Assembly (NCBI GenBank): GCA_047967505.1
Contig: CM106538.1
Source: Dipteris shenzhenensis
Lineage: Eukaryota > Polypodiophyta > Polypodiopsida > Gleicheniales
DNA: 64,000 nucleotides
Strand: one strand, 5' to 3'
Part shown: positions 1-11,800 of the stretch, in pieces
How the letters are laid out: each line of letters starts with the position of its first letter
How positions within the stretch are numbered: the first letter of the stretch is position 1
Made by a program: the position numbers and the translations under genes
Notes under the pieces: model-generated
Told to the model about the DNA's origin: nothing
The model's database searches: none
Seen by the model: only the letters and a program-made list of their open reading frames with translations

Positions 1-930
1 CCAGAGAGTCATTTTGGACTCAAATGGGAGGTAGGGTCAACAAGCAGTTCTTCTCTACTCTTGGCCCAAGACATAGTAGGGAGAGCGTCTCACAGCTTGT
101 TGACATAGGCAGAGTTCTTCGGACACATCCAGATGCCGTCTTGCAAGTTGCCATCGATTTCTATGCCTCCCTTCGGGCCACAGATGATGCTAGAGTGGTT
201 ATTTGGCGACACTTACCTCGGTAAGTGACAGGGGATATGACTGTCTCACTTGATGCACCCTTCACCAACGTAGAGTTTAGGACTGCTCTCTCTGCCCTTC
301 ACAAGGGCAAGTGTCCTGCTTCAGATGGACTTACCCCCTTGTTTTTTATTACTTTTTAGGATCAAATTGGGGATCACATTAACTCACCCCACAAGGTGTA
401 TGGGACTCAGGTGAGATGCCAGACTCACTTACGGAGGGCCTCATTTGATTCCGAAAGGGGGTTTCAGGAATCTAGTGTCTCACTGGAGACTGATTACCTT
501 GTATAAAATCCTAGCTAAAGCTATCAGCCTTCGTCTGCAGCCCTTTCTCCCATATCTTATCCATGATACACAGACGGGTTTTGTGCATGGCAGGAGCATC
601 TTTGATAACATCTCCTCATTTTGGGAGGCTTCAGATTGGGCCATGCATAATGGCCACAGGCTGGCCATTCTACTCTTGGACTTTGAGAAAGCTTATGACA
701 GGGTAGACTAGGGCTTTCTAGAAGGCACACTTACTCGCTTTGGTTTCTCAGATGCATGGATCAAAGGGGTGTCAGCCCGCATTGCAGCTTGGCATATTTG
801 GAGAGCCAGGTGTACAGAGGCTATGGAGGGTATCCAGGTTCACCCTTCCCACGCTATGGCTAGTATTTGGACCGACACAGTACACACTCTAATGGCCATA
901 TGGGCGAGTCTGAGTCTCCCTCAGGATTGA
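1..930 (+). pseudogene. L1-type LINE ORF2 remnant (reverse transcriptase)
   Basis: Decayed non-LTR retrotransposon reading frame that enters from the left window edge. The linker between endonuclease and RT is readable at about 24-224 (KQFFSTLGPRHSRESVSQL). RT starts follow (ALHKGKCPASDGLTPLFF near 290-345) and then the strongest block at 445-711, with IPKGG, AKAISLRLQPFLPYLI, QTGFVHGRSI and LLLDFEKAYDRVD, which are RT motifs of plant L1 elements. A TAG sits where TGG is expected after DRVD. The RT core, including the YxDD box, is missing: from about 770 the sequence jumps to a C-terminal part ending in a TGA at 928-930. Family assignment is clear. The copy is truncated, frameshifted and non-functional. 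Confidence 0.85.
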
Positions 931-1088
931 GGTGGCATTTTCAGCCTCCGCCTCGGTTTTTTATTAGCTCATTTTGAGCTTTTTTTTCCTCATGCATTGC
1001 ATGATGTACTCCCGCATTTGAGCTTGCTCTCGCGGTTTTCATTTATACTTCATGAAGTAATTTTCTTGAAGAAACGAAAAAAAAACTA
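931..1088 (+). other. LINE 3' untranslated end with A-rich tail
   Basis: Non-coding stretch directly after the LINE C-terminal remnant. It is T-rich with several short inverted repeats (for example AGCTCA...TGAGCT near 974-988) and ends in an A-run at about 1075-1087, as expected for the 3' end of a target-primed LINE insertion. No target duplication can be seen because the 5' end lies outside the window. Confidence 0.5.
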
Positions 1089-1312
1089 TCCATACTAGTG
1101 ATGGGAATCCCTATGTCAATTTCTACCATTCACGTGCCTTCCCCCCTCAAATGAGAGAGTGCCTACTCGCATGACTCTACCTCCATGGAAAGGCGGCTCC
1201 AAGTCCCAAACGACCTAGCTAAGCCAGTATCCCCCTGAGCCCAATCGAAGTGTGTCCACTAGCCAAGAATAAGTCCCTCCCGATCCCTAACCTCCACATG
1301 CCAAATGAGTGG

Positions 1313-1998
1313 TGTCACGGGGACGTGAAAAGTGATGTAAAGTATCTTTGTAACTCAACCCACGCTTAACCCGAGGTTAACCATGGTTAAGTGTAGTGAT
1401 GGTTTGGCCATGAGGAAGAGGGCCAGCAAAGGGCCCTTATATAGGGCTGCCTGCATAAAGTCGGCCAGGGGGGGGCAGAAAGTCGGCCAGAATGAGGATG
1501 CTGGTCGGTGGATTTCCAGCCCCTTGGGGGCTATATAAAGGGGCCATTGTGCCCTCACAATTCATCCAGCACTCCAGCAAATCCAGTTGCTATAGATAGA
1601 GCTCAAGAGGGCTGGTACCTTGGCTGTCTCCTAGGGCAGCAAGGAGCTGAGGTCAAAGGATGGAGAGTCTACATATGCTCAAGGTGGAGCACGCAGGCTC
1701 GAGTCTAGAGATATCCGGCAGATAGTAGAAGCACCTTGTGGTAAGATCAAAGTACCACGCTCTGGTGGAGCTTTGGATCTATCTCTCTTTTCTTGTGTCC
1801 ATAGTTTTGGACGGAAATATATTATTTTGGTAGCTTCTATATCTGGCTGGTTCATTATCTATTGACGAGTCTGCACATCTATGATGCACATCGTTTAAGA
1901 AGTTAGTGATCCACTCCCACACACACACAATGTGAGCTCTTGGGCTATTCTATCAGTCTTCTGCTATGCATACCCTCTGTTGGTCGATTTCTAACAGA
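1313..1998 (+). repeat. Putative LTR with TATA box
   Basis: Begins TGTCACGG and can be closed at ...TTTCTAACA. It has promoter organisation: a GGCTATATAAAGGGGCC core at about 1529-1545 (TATA at 1532-1539), followed by a transcribed-looking half. That half (1601-1961) recurs at 18775-19140 with about 80% identity by eye, which shows it is a dispersed repeat. It lies just upstream of the Ty3 gag-pol remnant at 2.9-6.6 kb and may be its 5' LTR. I cannot identify a primer-binding site after it, so the exact 3' limit and the pairing are uncertain. Confidence 0.45.
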
Positions 1999-2931
1999 AA
2001 CCTCCTGCACCCTGTGGGGAGCCTAGACAGAGGATAGGTGCGAGGAAAGAGCTCGCCCCTCTGCCTCAGACAGCGGGATTTGGTTCCAGGTTCTGTTTTT
2101 CATTGGTTTTTCCTGCTTTGGAGCTTTTTGCAGTGCATGTATGTTGTTTGCAGTCCTTTCAGGACTCCTACAGGTTCTAGCAAGTACCCAGAGGCAAGGG
2201 TGTTCCTGTGGAAGGCCTAAGGATAGTGTGGATGCATGTGATAGCCTGGAGGCTGCTTTGAGTTCAGTTTGCCAGTGGATTGGATGCTTGGATGCTTCTC
2301 ACTTGGGTCAGTTCAGAAGTGGATGCCTAAGATTGCCTTGCCAATTGGATTCTAGTGGTGCACTTAGATCGGATGGCCAGAGGATAGATAGAGGATTTTG
2401 CAGAGAGGAACAGTGCAAGGGTGAACCCCTTGTGTAAAGCATTTTCCATTTAGAAGCATTAAATAAATACCATAAGGGGCGCCAAGGCATTTGGGGCCAA
2501 TGGGTGCATTGTGTACTGTTTTCACTGAGCAAGGGCATTCAAGCCTCCCCTTTGTTGTTGTTGAAGTTTGTTTCTAAGTTTTACTAAGTGGTTGAAGTAA
2601 CTGAAGCTTGCATTGTGGCTATTTATGAAGTTTTTGACTGAGTAGAAGAAGATCATTGCCCTTTGTCTATTGAAGGCCGGTTTCAGTGGTTCCATTGCCG
2701 GGATTGTCACCATCTTCCTATAGAGGTGAGCCCTGGTAGTGTTCAGTGGAGGACACCTTCATTGCAATTGTTGCTATAGCCATCAATCTTAGCAGGAGGG
2801 GCAAGAGGAAGACAGAGCATCAGAGAGCTTTGAAGAGGAGCACAACATCAGCAGGGGTGATTAGCAATAGGACAGTGGGGCACAGGCCGTTTCTCCTGAG
2901 CATGCCACTGAAGATTCACAGGATGAGGTAG
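1999..2931 (+). other. Untranslated leader between LTR-like block and gag; no gene seen
   Basis: No coherent reading frame or RNA gene. Open frames here are short and overlap on both strands. The position between an LTR-like sequence and gag makes retrotransposon leader the simplest reading. Confidence 0.35.
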
Positions 2932-4190
2932 ATGAGGCAGAGGATCTTGATCCCAATGCCCTTTTTCAAGCTGCAAATGCAAAGTGTAGTGGGAGCCCTG
3001 TTGCAGTTGCAACATGCCGTCACAGAGATTATGCAAGCTCCTCCCCCTGTGGTTGCTTCCCCTGGAAGCAAAAAGACAGCTCAGAAGAAACATAAGAAGC
3101 ATAAGAAGGCTCACAGGCGTGTATCTTTCAGTGGACAGCGTTCAAAGACACCCACATTCACCCCTGTAGCGGGTAATGCCAATAACTTTCACTCAGTCAA
3201 TCAAGGACAGCAAGCCCTTCCTCAGCCCATGATGCATCCAGAATACTTTGGAGGAGATCAGTTTTTCAAGTAATGGTGGAACCGCCCATAGAAGGGCCCG
3301 GAATGCCAGGCAGCTTTATGGGCAGCATGCAGCCCGGAATGCAGCCCCCTACAAATGCCAATATGATGTACTCAAACATTGGGATGCAACCTGGAATGCA
3401 GACAGGAATGCCTGGGACAATGGGCAATACTTGGAATATGCCACAGATGTAGGGAGTGGGACCAGGAATGCCTAACACCACCATGGGTACAGGTGGTATG
3501 GCTCCGAATGCGGGAGCAATGACGACTCTGCCCTTCTAGCACCTAGTTTATGACAATCTCACCCCTAAAGGCAAATTGAAAGACTACAAGGAGGGAGGGG
3601 CAGCTTTAAAGTTTGAAACCTTTAATGGCATGCAGGACAGATTGAAGGCTTTGACATTTGTGCAACTGTTTGATGCCGCCTACTCAAGTGGACACTTTAT
3701 ACAGTCTTCCAAAGTCCAAAAGGCAGCCACCTTTCTGAAGGGCAATACACTCCAATGGTGGAGCAACCTCCTCTTGCAAGGTAGAGCACCTACCACTTGG
3801 ATCGAATTCAAACAAGTCTTCTCAGCAACATGGCTCACTACCACTTTCGAGGTAGATATCATGACCGCCTGGTACAAGTTAGATGCTGCAAATTGCAGAA
3901 ATTTGGAGGATTACAATAAGTTTTAGGAAGCCCTACTACCACTAAATTCTTACAAACATGTACCGCTGTCCGAGCAAATTGAAAGGTATTGCTGCGGGTT
4001 GCCAAAGGAGATTCGGGACTACTGCACAAAGACAAGGGTCTCCAACATGTCACAGTTGATTGAGAACGCCACTACTGCTTTTGCACTCATGCAAGGGAAA
4101 GTTTTTGGGTTCAAAGGTAGCTCACAGGAGACATCAAAATCAAAGGGTAGCAAGACGGAATCTCCTAAGAAATTCAGAAAGTTCTAGCAG
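2932..4190 (+). pseudogene. Ty3/gypsy gag (capsid) remnant, element 1
   Basis: Gag part of a decayed Ty3/gypsy polyprotein. The N-terminal part is low complexity: about 3274-3535 encodes a Met/Gly/Gln/Pro-rich segment with repeated GMQPGMQ- and GMPG-like units. The capsid domain follows (3576-3926), with the retrotransposon-gag hallmarks FNGMQDRLKALTFVQLFDAA, KAATFLKGNTLQWW and the F/WxxFKQxF region. It continues after a TAG at 3924-3926 to about 4187 (LPKEIRDYC, MSQLIENATTAFALMQGK). Several TAG codons replace likely glutamine codons. Capsid proteins of this family assemble the cytoplasmic virus-like particle; this copy cannot. Confidence 0.8.
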
Positions 4191-4238
4191 CCCATGAAAG
4201 AAAAGTTTGTTGCAGGATAGAGGCGAGTCCCGACCCGT

Positions 4239-4916
4239 ATGTCAAATGAAGAAAAGCAAATTCTTTATGATGCCAACAAGTGTTATATTTGTAAGGAGGA
4301 GGGCCACAAGGCTTTTGAATGCCCACATAAGAAGCGGAAGTTCCCTCCTACTGAGCAGGGTGAGCACAAGGAGGAGAAGAGGACGGATCAAAAGAATAAA
4401 AAGCCCAAGCCCACTGCTAGTCTTTTGCCAGACTTGATTGGGGCTGTTCAGAATATAGATGCTACAAAGTTATGCCGGGCATGGGGCACGATAAGAGATC
4501 AAACAGCTCTAATGTTTTTGGATCCAAGAGCCAAGGCTAACTTTATCTCTCCAGAGCTGGCTGGAAAGTTGGGAATACGACCAAAAGAGATGGGTCCCTT
4601 GTGTGATGCAGATATGGCTTGTCCGGGGCTCAGCCAATTGTTTACTCTGGTGATAGGCAAGCTGCGAATGCATTTTCAGAGCTACATGGACACATAAGAG
4701 TTCTATATTATGCGGTTGAATGGTTGTGATGTGTTTCTGGGGATACCCTGGCACTTCCCTGTTGGGGCTGTTTTGGATACAAAGAATAAAACAATCACAA
4801 TCACTCACGTTCTTGATGCTAAATTGAGGGGAGAATCTATCCCTGTTGTATCTGCTTCTGCCATTGGCAACGTAATGAAAAAAGCACCTTTCAGCGTACT
4901 TAGTGTTTGCATCTGA
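4239..4916 (+). pseudogene. Ty3/gypsy zinc knuckle and aspartic protease remnant, element 1
   Basis: Continues the element 1 polyprotein. A CCHC zinc knuckle, CYICKEEGHKAFEC, lies at about 4280-4321 (C-x2-C-x4-H-x4-C intact), followed by a lysine-rich linker. The retropepsin-like domain starts near 4480 (RDQTALMFLDPRAKANFIS). The active-site triplet, normally D-S/T-G, reads D-P-R, so the protease is dead. The flap/C-terminal part (CDVFLGIPWHFPVGAV) continues after an in-frame TAA at 4695-4697. It sits between gag and RT in normal Ty3 order. Confidence 0.8.
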
Positions 4917-5016
4917 AGTTAGTAGAAGAAGAGTCTCATTTTTCTAAGCTGGAAAAACAGCGAACAAAGTGACTTTTTCAGTTTAAGGAATGTTTTTCTG
5001 ACTCACTTCCACAGGA

Positions 5017-6606
5017 TTGCCCCTTGAAAGGCCAGAAAACCATAAGATAGATATAATACCTGGTAGCAGCCCTCCTAACCAACCTCCTTATAGGGTCAGT
5101 GCAAGCCTAGCAAAAGGAAATTATGAACTAGGTCAAGGACCTGTTGCAGAAGGGGCTGATTCAGCCCAGCTCTTCACCCTACTGCTCACCCATGCTCTTG
5201 GTCCAGAAGAAGGATGGATCTTGGCGGATGTGGATTGACTACAGAGCCCTCAATAAAATTACCATTAAGAACAGATTCCCTATACCCAGAATAGATGATA
5301 TTTTGGATAGGTTACAGGGGTCTGGAATGTTCAGCTGCATTGATCTGAAGAGTGGCTATCACCAGATCAGAATTCAGCCAGAGGATGTGCACAAAACAGC
5401 ATTTTGTACCACATTTGGTCTGTACGAGTTTCTTGTCATGCCATTTGGATTAACGAATGCACCTGCCACCTTCAACAGAATGATGGACAAGATTTTTTTC
5501 GCACACCGAGCCTACGTTGGCACTTTCTTTGATGACATCATCGTGTTCTCTCAGGATGAGGCTGTACACAAGAAGCACCTGGCAATTGTTCTTGAGGAGC
5601 TACAGAAGCATAAGTTGCTTGTCATGCCAAGAAAAGCAAATTTTTCATGCATGAGATCTATTTTCTCGGGCACATTGTTTCCAAGGATGGAGTTAGGATG
5701 GACCCCGCCAAGGTAGAGGCCATCAGAAATTGGCCACACCTGAAGAACATCCATGAAGTACACAGGCGGTACTTTCTCACTCAAAGAAAGTTGTCTGAGA
5801 AGCATATGAGGTGGGCAAGTTTTCTTTCTATGTTTCATTTTCAGATTGTGCATGTGCCTAGGAAGAAGAATGTTGTTGCAGATGCACTCTCACGAAAGCC
5901 CACCCCACATGCAATGACTGTTAAGCCACAAGTTTCAGCCATAACCATTGCATATCATGATGAGCTTGATGCCATGAAGGATCAATATGCCAAAGATGCT
6001 GATTTTTCACGGATTTATGATCAGTTGGTTGATGGTCAGAGGCATGAGCACTCTACTCTCAAAGATGGTTTTCTGATGATGCATGGCAGACTGTGTGTCA
6101 CGAAACAGTTGAGGCCAAAAGTGTCGACAGAGAGTCATGCTCCACCCTATGCAGGACACAGAGGCATTGATGCCACCATCAAAGCTGTGGAGCACTATTT
6201 CTTTTAACCATCATTGAGGAAGGATGTCGAGGCATATGTTAGGACATGCATCACCTGCCAGAAGGTGAAATATGACAGACAGAAGCCCGCTGGCTTGCTG
6301 CAACCTTTACCTATTCCTAATTGACCCTGGTAGAGCATTGCCATGGATTTTACCTTTGATCTTCCTCATACACCAACGGGACATGATGGGATATGGACCA
6401 TTATTTGCAGATTCAGCAAGCAGGCCCACTTTATTCCCATAAGGAAGAAAATTACAGCAGGGCAGATGGCGAGACTTTTTATGTCTCATGTGTTTAAACA
6501 TCACAGGATGCCTCAATCAATTGTCAATGATCGAGACCCGTGGATAACAAATCTTTTCTGGACTTCTTCCATGATGGCTAAGAGATGTGATATTTCACAC
6601 CCCTAA
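5017..6606 (+). pseudogene. Ty3/gypsy RT and integrase remnant, element 1
   Basis: RT at about 5030-5716 shows WIDYRALNKITIKNRFPIPR, IDLKSGYHQIRIQ, EFLVMPFGLTNAPATF and the catalytic box as FFDDI (normally YVDDI). A frameshift near 5200-5240 and another near 5640 break it. The LGHIVSKDGV connection follows at about 5660, but most of RNase H is gone: the frame jumps within about 40 codons to its tail (VVADALSRKP, about 5875). Integrase has an H-x-H/C-x2-C zinc region (AGHRGID, about 6150; CITCQK, about 6250) and two catalytic aspartates (MDFTFDLP, VNDRDPW), then stops near 6606 before the catalytic Glu. A 3'-truncated, internally deleted element. Confidence 0.85.
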
Positions 6607-7284
6607 CTGAGGCATTCTTAGTTTCTTTCGATCTGCACACTTTGTATGGCAGTTCCTTTACTTCAGAATTTTCCAATCACCATAAGTCTCTAGCAGCCTT
6701 TTGTCACTCACTGTGCTCCAAGTTGGTGATGCTTGCTGCAAGGTTTCCTTGGGGCTAGCTGCACTGTTTTGTTCTTCGAAGGGTAGTCACAAATTTCCAC
6801 TACACCTTCTTCCTTCCAGTATCATTGCACTTTTCTATGCACCAATGGGCCTCTATGCCTAAGTTACCTCTACATAGCATGCGTGCTACCACTTGTAGGT
6901 TCCATTTTACCACAATTGAAAGTCGCCTTCCATCAACAGCTTGTGTAAAGGAGACAAACATGAATGCATTTCTCTACATATATCAAGGACAAGGGAGTGC
7001 AGAGCTGCAGGTAGCCCGGATGGACCTATACCATATGTTAGTCCCAGTATTTCAACAGTCCAAATAGTGCATTGTTTATGAGACGTCACGAGAGTCTCGT
7101 TTCTACCATCCTCCTATATGCATTAATGCGGACCCCTTTGGTCGGAAGTTACCAATAACCAGGGAAAATTTTGATAGATTAGAGTCTTTAGTACAATGGA
7201 GATTCACTTGAAGCTTCTAGTTGTTAAACGATTACTTGATTAATGAGATCAAATATAATATTTGAAAAACGAAGATAAAGATAC
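6607..7284. other. No gene recognised
   Basis: Between the truncated integrase and exon 10 of the ARG1-like gene. Plus-strand frames such as 6825-7067 resemble nothing I know. This is also where the last coding exon of the minus-strand DnaJ gene would be looked for; I could not find it. Confidence 0.3.
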
Positions 7285-7342
7285 ACACAGCTTTTTTCTC
7301 TTGTTTGAACTTGTTGCTAACAGCTGCAAACCGTGCCAAGAC
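7285..7342 (-). CDS. ARG1: ARG1-like exon 10 (approximate 3' limit)
   Basis: Acceptor GCGTGCAG, then VLARFAAVSNKFKQEKKAV, matching the family coiled coil (ALARF...NRYxQEKQ). The 3' boundary is uncertain: possible donors are GTGTGT after KKA or GTATCT shortly after. The final exon was not found down to the window edge. Confidence 0.65.
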
Positions 7343-8788
7343 CTGCACGCTCAAAACACGAACTTTGAAGCCACATAAGATTTCCTTCTGCATGTGTTAC
7401 ATAGATGAAGCGAAAGACTCTAAAAGATCGATGTTGCAAGAATCAAACGTGTGCAAAGAGGTCTGTCACAAGAATATAAGAAAACTGGCCTCTTTGTATT
7501 CCAGCTCAAATTGCCTTAATTCATTTCGTTTTGATAATAACTGTGCTTCAATAGTTTTAAGCTTCTCTGTAGAATCGTGGAAGGATTCGGCAGAAAGCGC
7601 CTCAATTGTATATGTTACACTCGTAAAAAAATTATCACCTGGAAAAGAAGCCACACTCTAAAAGATAGTACACACAATGTATTCCTGCAAAAGTACTGAA
7701 GAACCAGTAGCATGAATCAATATGAAAAGCATCACATCTCTCACCATAGACAGCAAAAATGTGTGCTCCAGCTTTCAATTCCGATAATTCACATGGCTGT
7801 AAACCCTCAAGCTTCTTAAAGAAAGCAGCATCTAGATCCTTAGCCATCGCCAACTACGGCGAATGTTTACATCAATCTTTAGAAAAGCATAGAGTTTTGG
7901 AAATTTTATGACATAGCATAATAAAGATCTCTAGAAGCCAATGTTGGATGTGCAAAAAAAAGGGTCCCTTTATATTATTATATTAAAAACAAGCTTTAGT
8001 TTCTCAACGAGTCACTCAAAATGCATGTTTACTGTCTCCAAGATAAGCATTTCAGCATAAACCATCATGAAAATTATGACATATCTTTGGCTTTTTCAAC
8101 ACAATGCCCGCTTTTGTCTAAGAAAATATCTGTGTATACCGCATTCATTGTGGGGTCTTGCCGATACACTTGAAAATGTAGAAAATACATTCCTGCTGAT
8201 GTAACCCGTCCGGTCTTTAAGCTGTCCTCCTGGAGTGTAGTAAAATAAGATTTTAGCAATTCACTTTACCCCAAAGTTTACTGGTGCTAGAAAACACTGT
8301 TCTGACTAAACATGCATGCATGCATGTGCGCACGCACACACGCACTTACACATTTGGTAAAGTCTATTTGTATTACAAGAAGCAGTCCCAAGATTGGGAA
8401 CATGCGACCACCACATCAAAAGATAGCATTGTATGACACGCATGCAAGATAATCCAATTGACAAGCACGCAGACAATCAAAGAAAGATTGCCGTAGAGAC
8501 GCCCAGAAGAAATGATACTTGACTAGAGACGGATCACCCAAACTGTGTGTGTGTGTGTGCGTGTGCGCGCGCGTGCGCGTGCGCTTCATAGTTTGACAGT
8601 TGTTCTTTTTCCGCTTTTCTCTATGTACTTTTTAGTGGGTTTTTACCTCTGTTGAGGCTTTCCACTCAGTAATATAAGACTTACCAAAAAAAAGTGTGTG
8701 TGTGTGTGTGTAATACATATACAATACACATACATACCCAAAAGAAAAAGTGTGTAATACATATACAATACACATACATACATACATA

Positions 8789-8819
<31 letters not shown>

Positions 8820-11800
8820 ATGTGCGTGTGTGTACAGACACACACACGCTCACACACATTTTTTTTTGTGAAATCCATTTGTCACTATATTACATAGACA
8901 GTCCCATGAAAAGGGACAGCCAATTACAATTATCAAAAGATATCATTAAATGACAAGAAGGCACGATAGTCTAAATCCCGAGCATTAGACAATCATACAA
9001 ATATTTCCTTAAGGATGCCCGGAAGAACGGATACTTAGCTAGAGAGGGATCACCAAAAACTCGATGGTTACGGTCCTTTCATAGAGTCCATAGTGCCCAA
9101 TAATGAACCTAGTAAAAGACAAGATCACAAACCTACCTTACTGGATGAAAACCAAACAGCAAAAAATGCTTGTCAAGACAAGCACTGGGAAAAACGAGCT
9201 TGAAGCCTTTGCCTTAGCAACAACAAAAAATTATAGAGCAATGCCAAAACATATGAGGCACAAAATCCCACGAAGACCAACATCATTGACAAGTGGCAGG
9301 AGCAATATGACGATGAGCCAAAAGTTGTCAGAACCGGACAGCACCAAGTAAAACTCGCCACTAGAAGAACTTTTGCCAAAGAGGCAGTTTTGAATACCAA
9401 GTTTATTGCAATCTTTGGCGCCACCACCCAAAGGAGTGTGTGACTGACCAATGCAATTGGCATGAAGAGAAACCCAAGGAAGAGGCAGCAAGGCCTTATA
9501 TACAAATGCAACCGTGACATCTGCCAATAGTACTCAATTGTAAAACCCAGTCTTTAAGGCGGTCCAGTATCTCAAGACGAGGTATGGGCAGATAATCATG
9601 TAGCATCTCTGACAATAAAGACCAAAGAGGTCTCTATTGTCACACACACATTCTTTTTTGTGAAATCCATTTGTCCTTTGCCAAGTCATTTCTAGAATTG
9701 TGTCTCGATTACCTCTTGTGTGCACAAGAGAGAGGAGTGAGATATGAGTGTTAATCTGATCTGTGAGAATCCACCCTTCCGCTATAGGGGTAGTGAGGTG
9801 TATGCTGCCTTATTATCTCTGACAGTGCACTGGCTGGGAGGTGAATGAATTTGAGCTGCTCCTGCATGTTCTGAAGGAGGCATGCTTGTATGACAAATTG
9901 TAGCATCATCACAAAATGAGGAGAGCGTGGGGGAGGACCTAGGGTAGAAGATGTCCAAAGAAGAGAGAGAGAGAGAGAGCGGGGCTGCCACATGGGCAAG
10001 AGAAGAAGAATGCAAGAGATGGCACCAAGTACAACGCATGGAAATGGTTTGGAAGGAGGCAGCTTTGGAAGAGCAGGAAAGGGCCAAAAGCGCCTAGGAT
10101 GGCTGGCCTATGGGCAGGTTAGGGGCTTGGCAGCAGCAAAGGGAAGGGCTGCAATAGGGCAGCACCCTGCCCTTATAAAGGGCCATGGAGCTGGCTGGTC
10201 ACCCATATGGCCCAACCCACAACCCCATACATAGGGGGGAGTGGAGGGGGCCAGCCACTCAGCTGGCACACAAAACAGGGGGATGGGCCCTGTCACGAGG
10301 GTGTGATTTCTGGCGCATGCAATGAGCAAGGCCCTAGGTTGCTTGGAATGCTAGAAACCCTTGGGAGAGCAAGGAACAAGGCCCTCGGTTGCTTGGAATG
10401 CTAGAAACCCCTAGCAATTAATGCCTTGGGGGTAAAAATGGTGGTTGGGTCCAAGAAGGGGCAAAAAGCCCTAAGGATCCAAGGTTGGGCCATTGGAATG
10501 GTCCCCATAGAAGGGGCAAGGGGCAAATGTACCTTAAGTTGGTCATTGGAGTTGACCTACTACAAGGCATGGGGGCAAAGGCAAATTTAGGTCCAAGGGG
10601 AAATCCAAAGTGTGGGCTGCCACATGGCATGCCCATGCAAATCAAAACGGAAAGGGTTTACCTTGGAAGAACCGGGGTTGACCGGCGGGCGTGAAAAAGG
10701 CGTGAACAGACGGAAAGAGGTGGCACAAGCGTCGATGGGGAGGACGTAGGACGAATTGGCCTCGGGTTGAAGGGGATCTTGGGCTGGGCAAGTGGCACCC
10801 AACGGAGGGACAAGCTAGTCGGCACTAGTGGTTGTGGGCTAGTAAGCCAAAGTACAAATGCTTCCTTTCTCCCTTATGCTGTGGGCAGCTCAGTGAGGGG
10901 CTGGCTGAACATTCCAAATCTTGGCTGGCCAACGAAGGGCAATTCTTTTGATGTTGGTTGTATTTATATGCTTTATTTCTCTGCTCGGAGCATATAAATG
11001 GCCATGGAGGCCCTGGTAATGATTATGTGGGACTGTGTGGCCTGGTAAGGCTGCTAGAAACAGTTTTGGGCTAAGTGTCATTTGTTGGATTAGAATTAAA
11101 TGCTAACTGTTAAGCTTGGTGAGAGCAATGCATAACAAAGTGTAAGCATGGGGCATCGATGCCTACAGAGTGTTAAGCCTTGCCAATGGATGCTAGCTCT
11201 GTATCCTTGCTTTATCCTTGTCCTGAGCAAGTGAATGGCTAAGAGGGCACTCAAGGCAGCTAAGGGAGTCTGTGTGACCAAGTATTGGTTGCTAGGGACA
11301 GGCCTAAGCTGAGTGCAAGTGATTTGGACCTGAAATGGATGCTCTTTAGCTATGCTTGATGGAGGTCACTTTCAATAGAGATTATGCTTTGGTTTCTTTA
11401 AGAGATGGGTCACACAGAAGGTGGACTCATGCCAGTTGGCCTTGATTGTATTGAGGCAGCTACAACAGAGTTTCAAAAGCTTCGTTACGACTGTGACAGT
11501 AGGACAAAGGATCAAACCTCTAACTTTTGAGGAGTTGGGTCCATTGTTGCTCTAGGAAGAAGCTAGGGAGAAGCTCTACAACAATGACAACGATGACAAG
11601 GCGTTGCTAGCAAAGTGTCATGTGCACGGATTGGTATCTGACGTGTACTAGGTACACAGAACTAGCTCAGGTTAGCCTGGGGAGGCTTAGAGCTAGGCAG
11701 GCTTGATTCTCGGGTTGAGTGGCAAGGGTACGAACTATTTATAGGTCTTCGCTATTTTTGGCGCCGGGGCCCGAGTCTATAAAAGAGGCCCAGGGGGTTC

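Noticed and set aside
8632-8953. Several overlapping open frames rich in Cys/Val/His/Thr
   Set aside because: Translation of GT/CA microsatellites in several frames and both strands.
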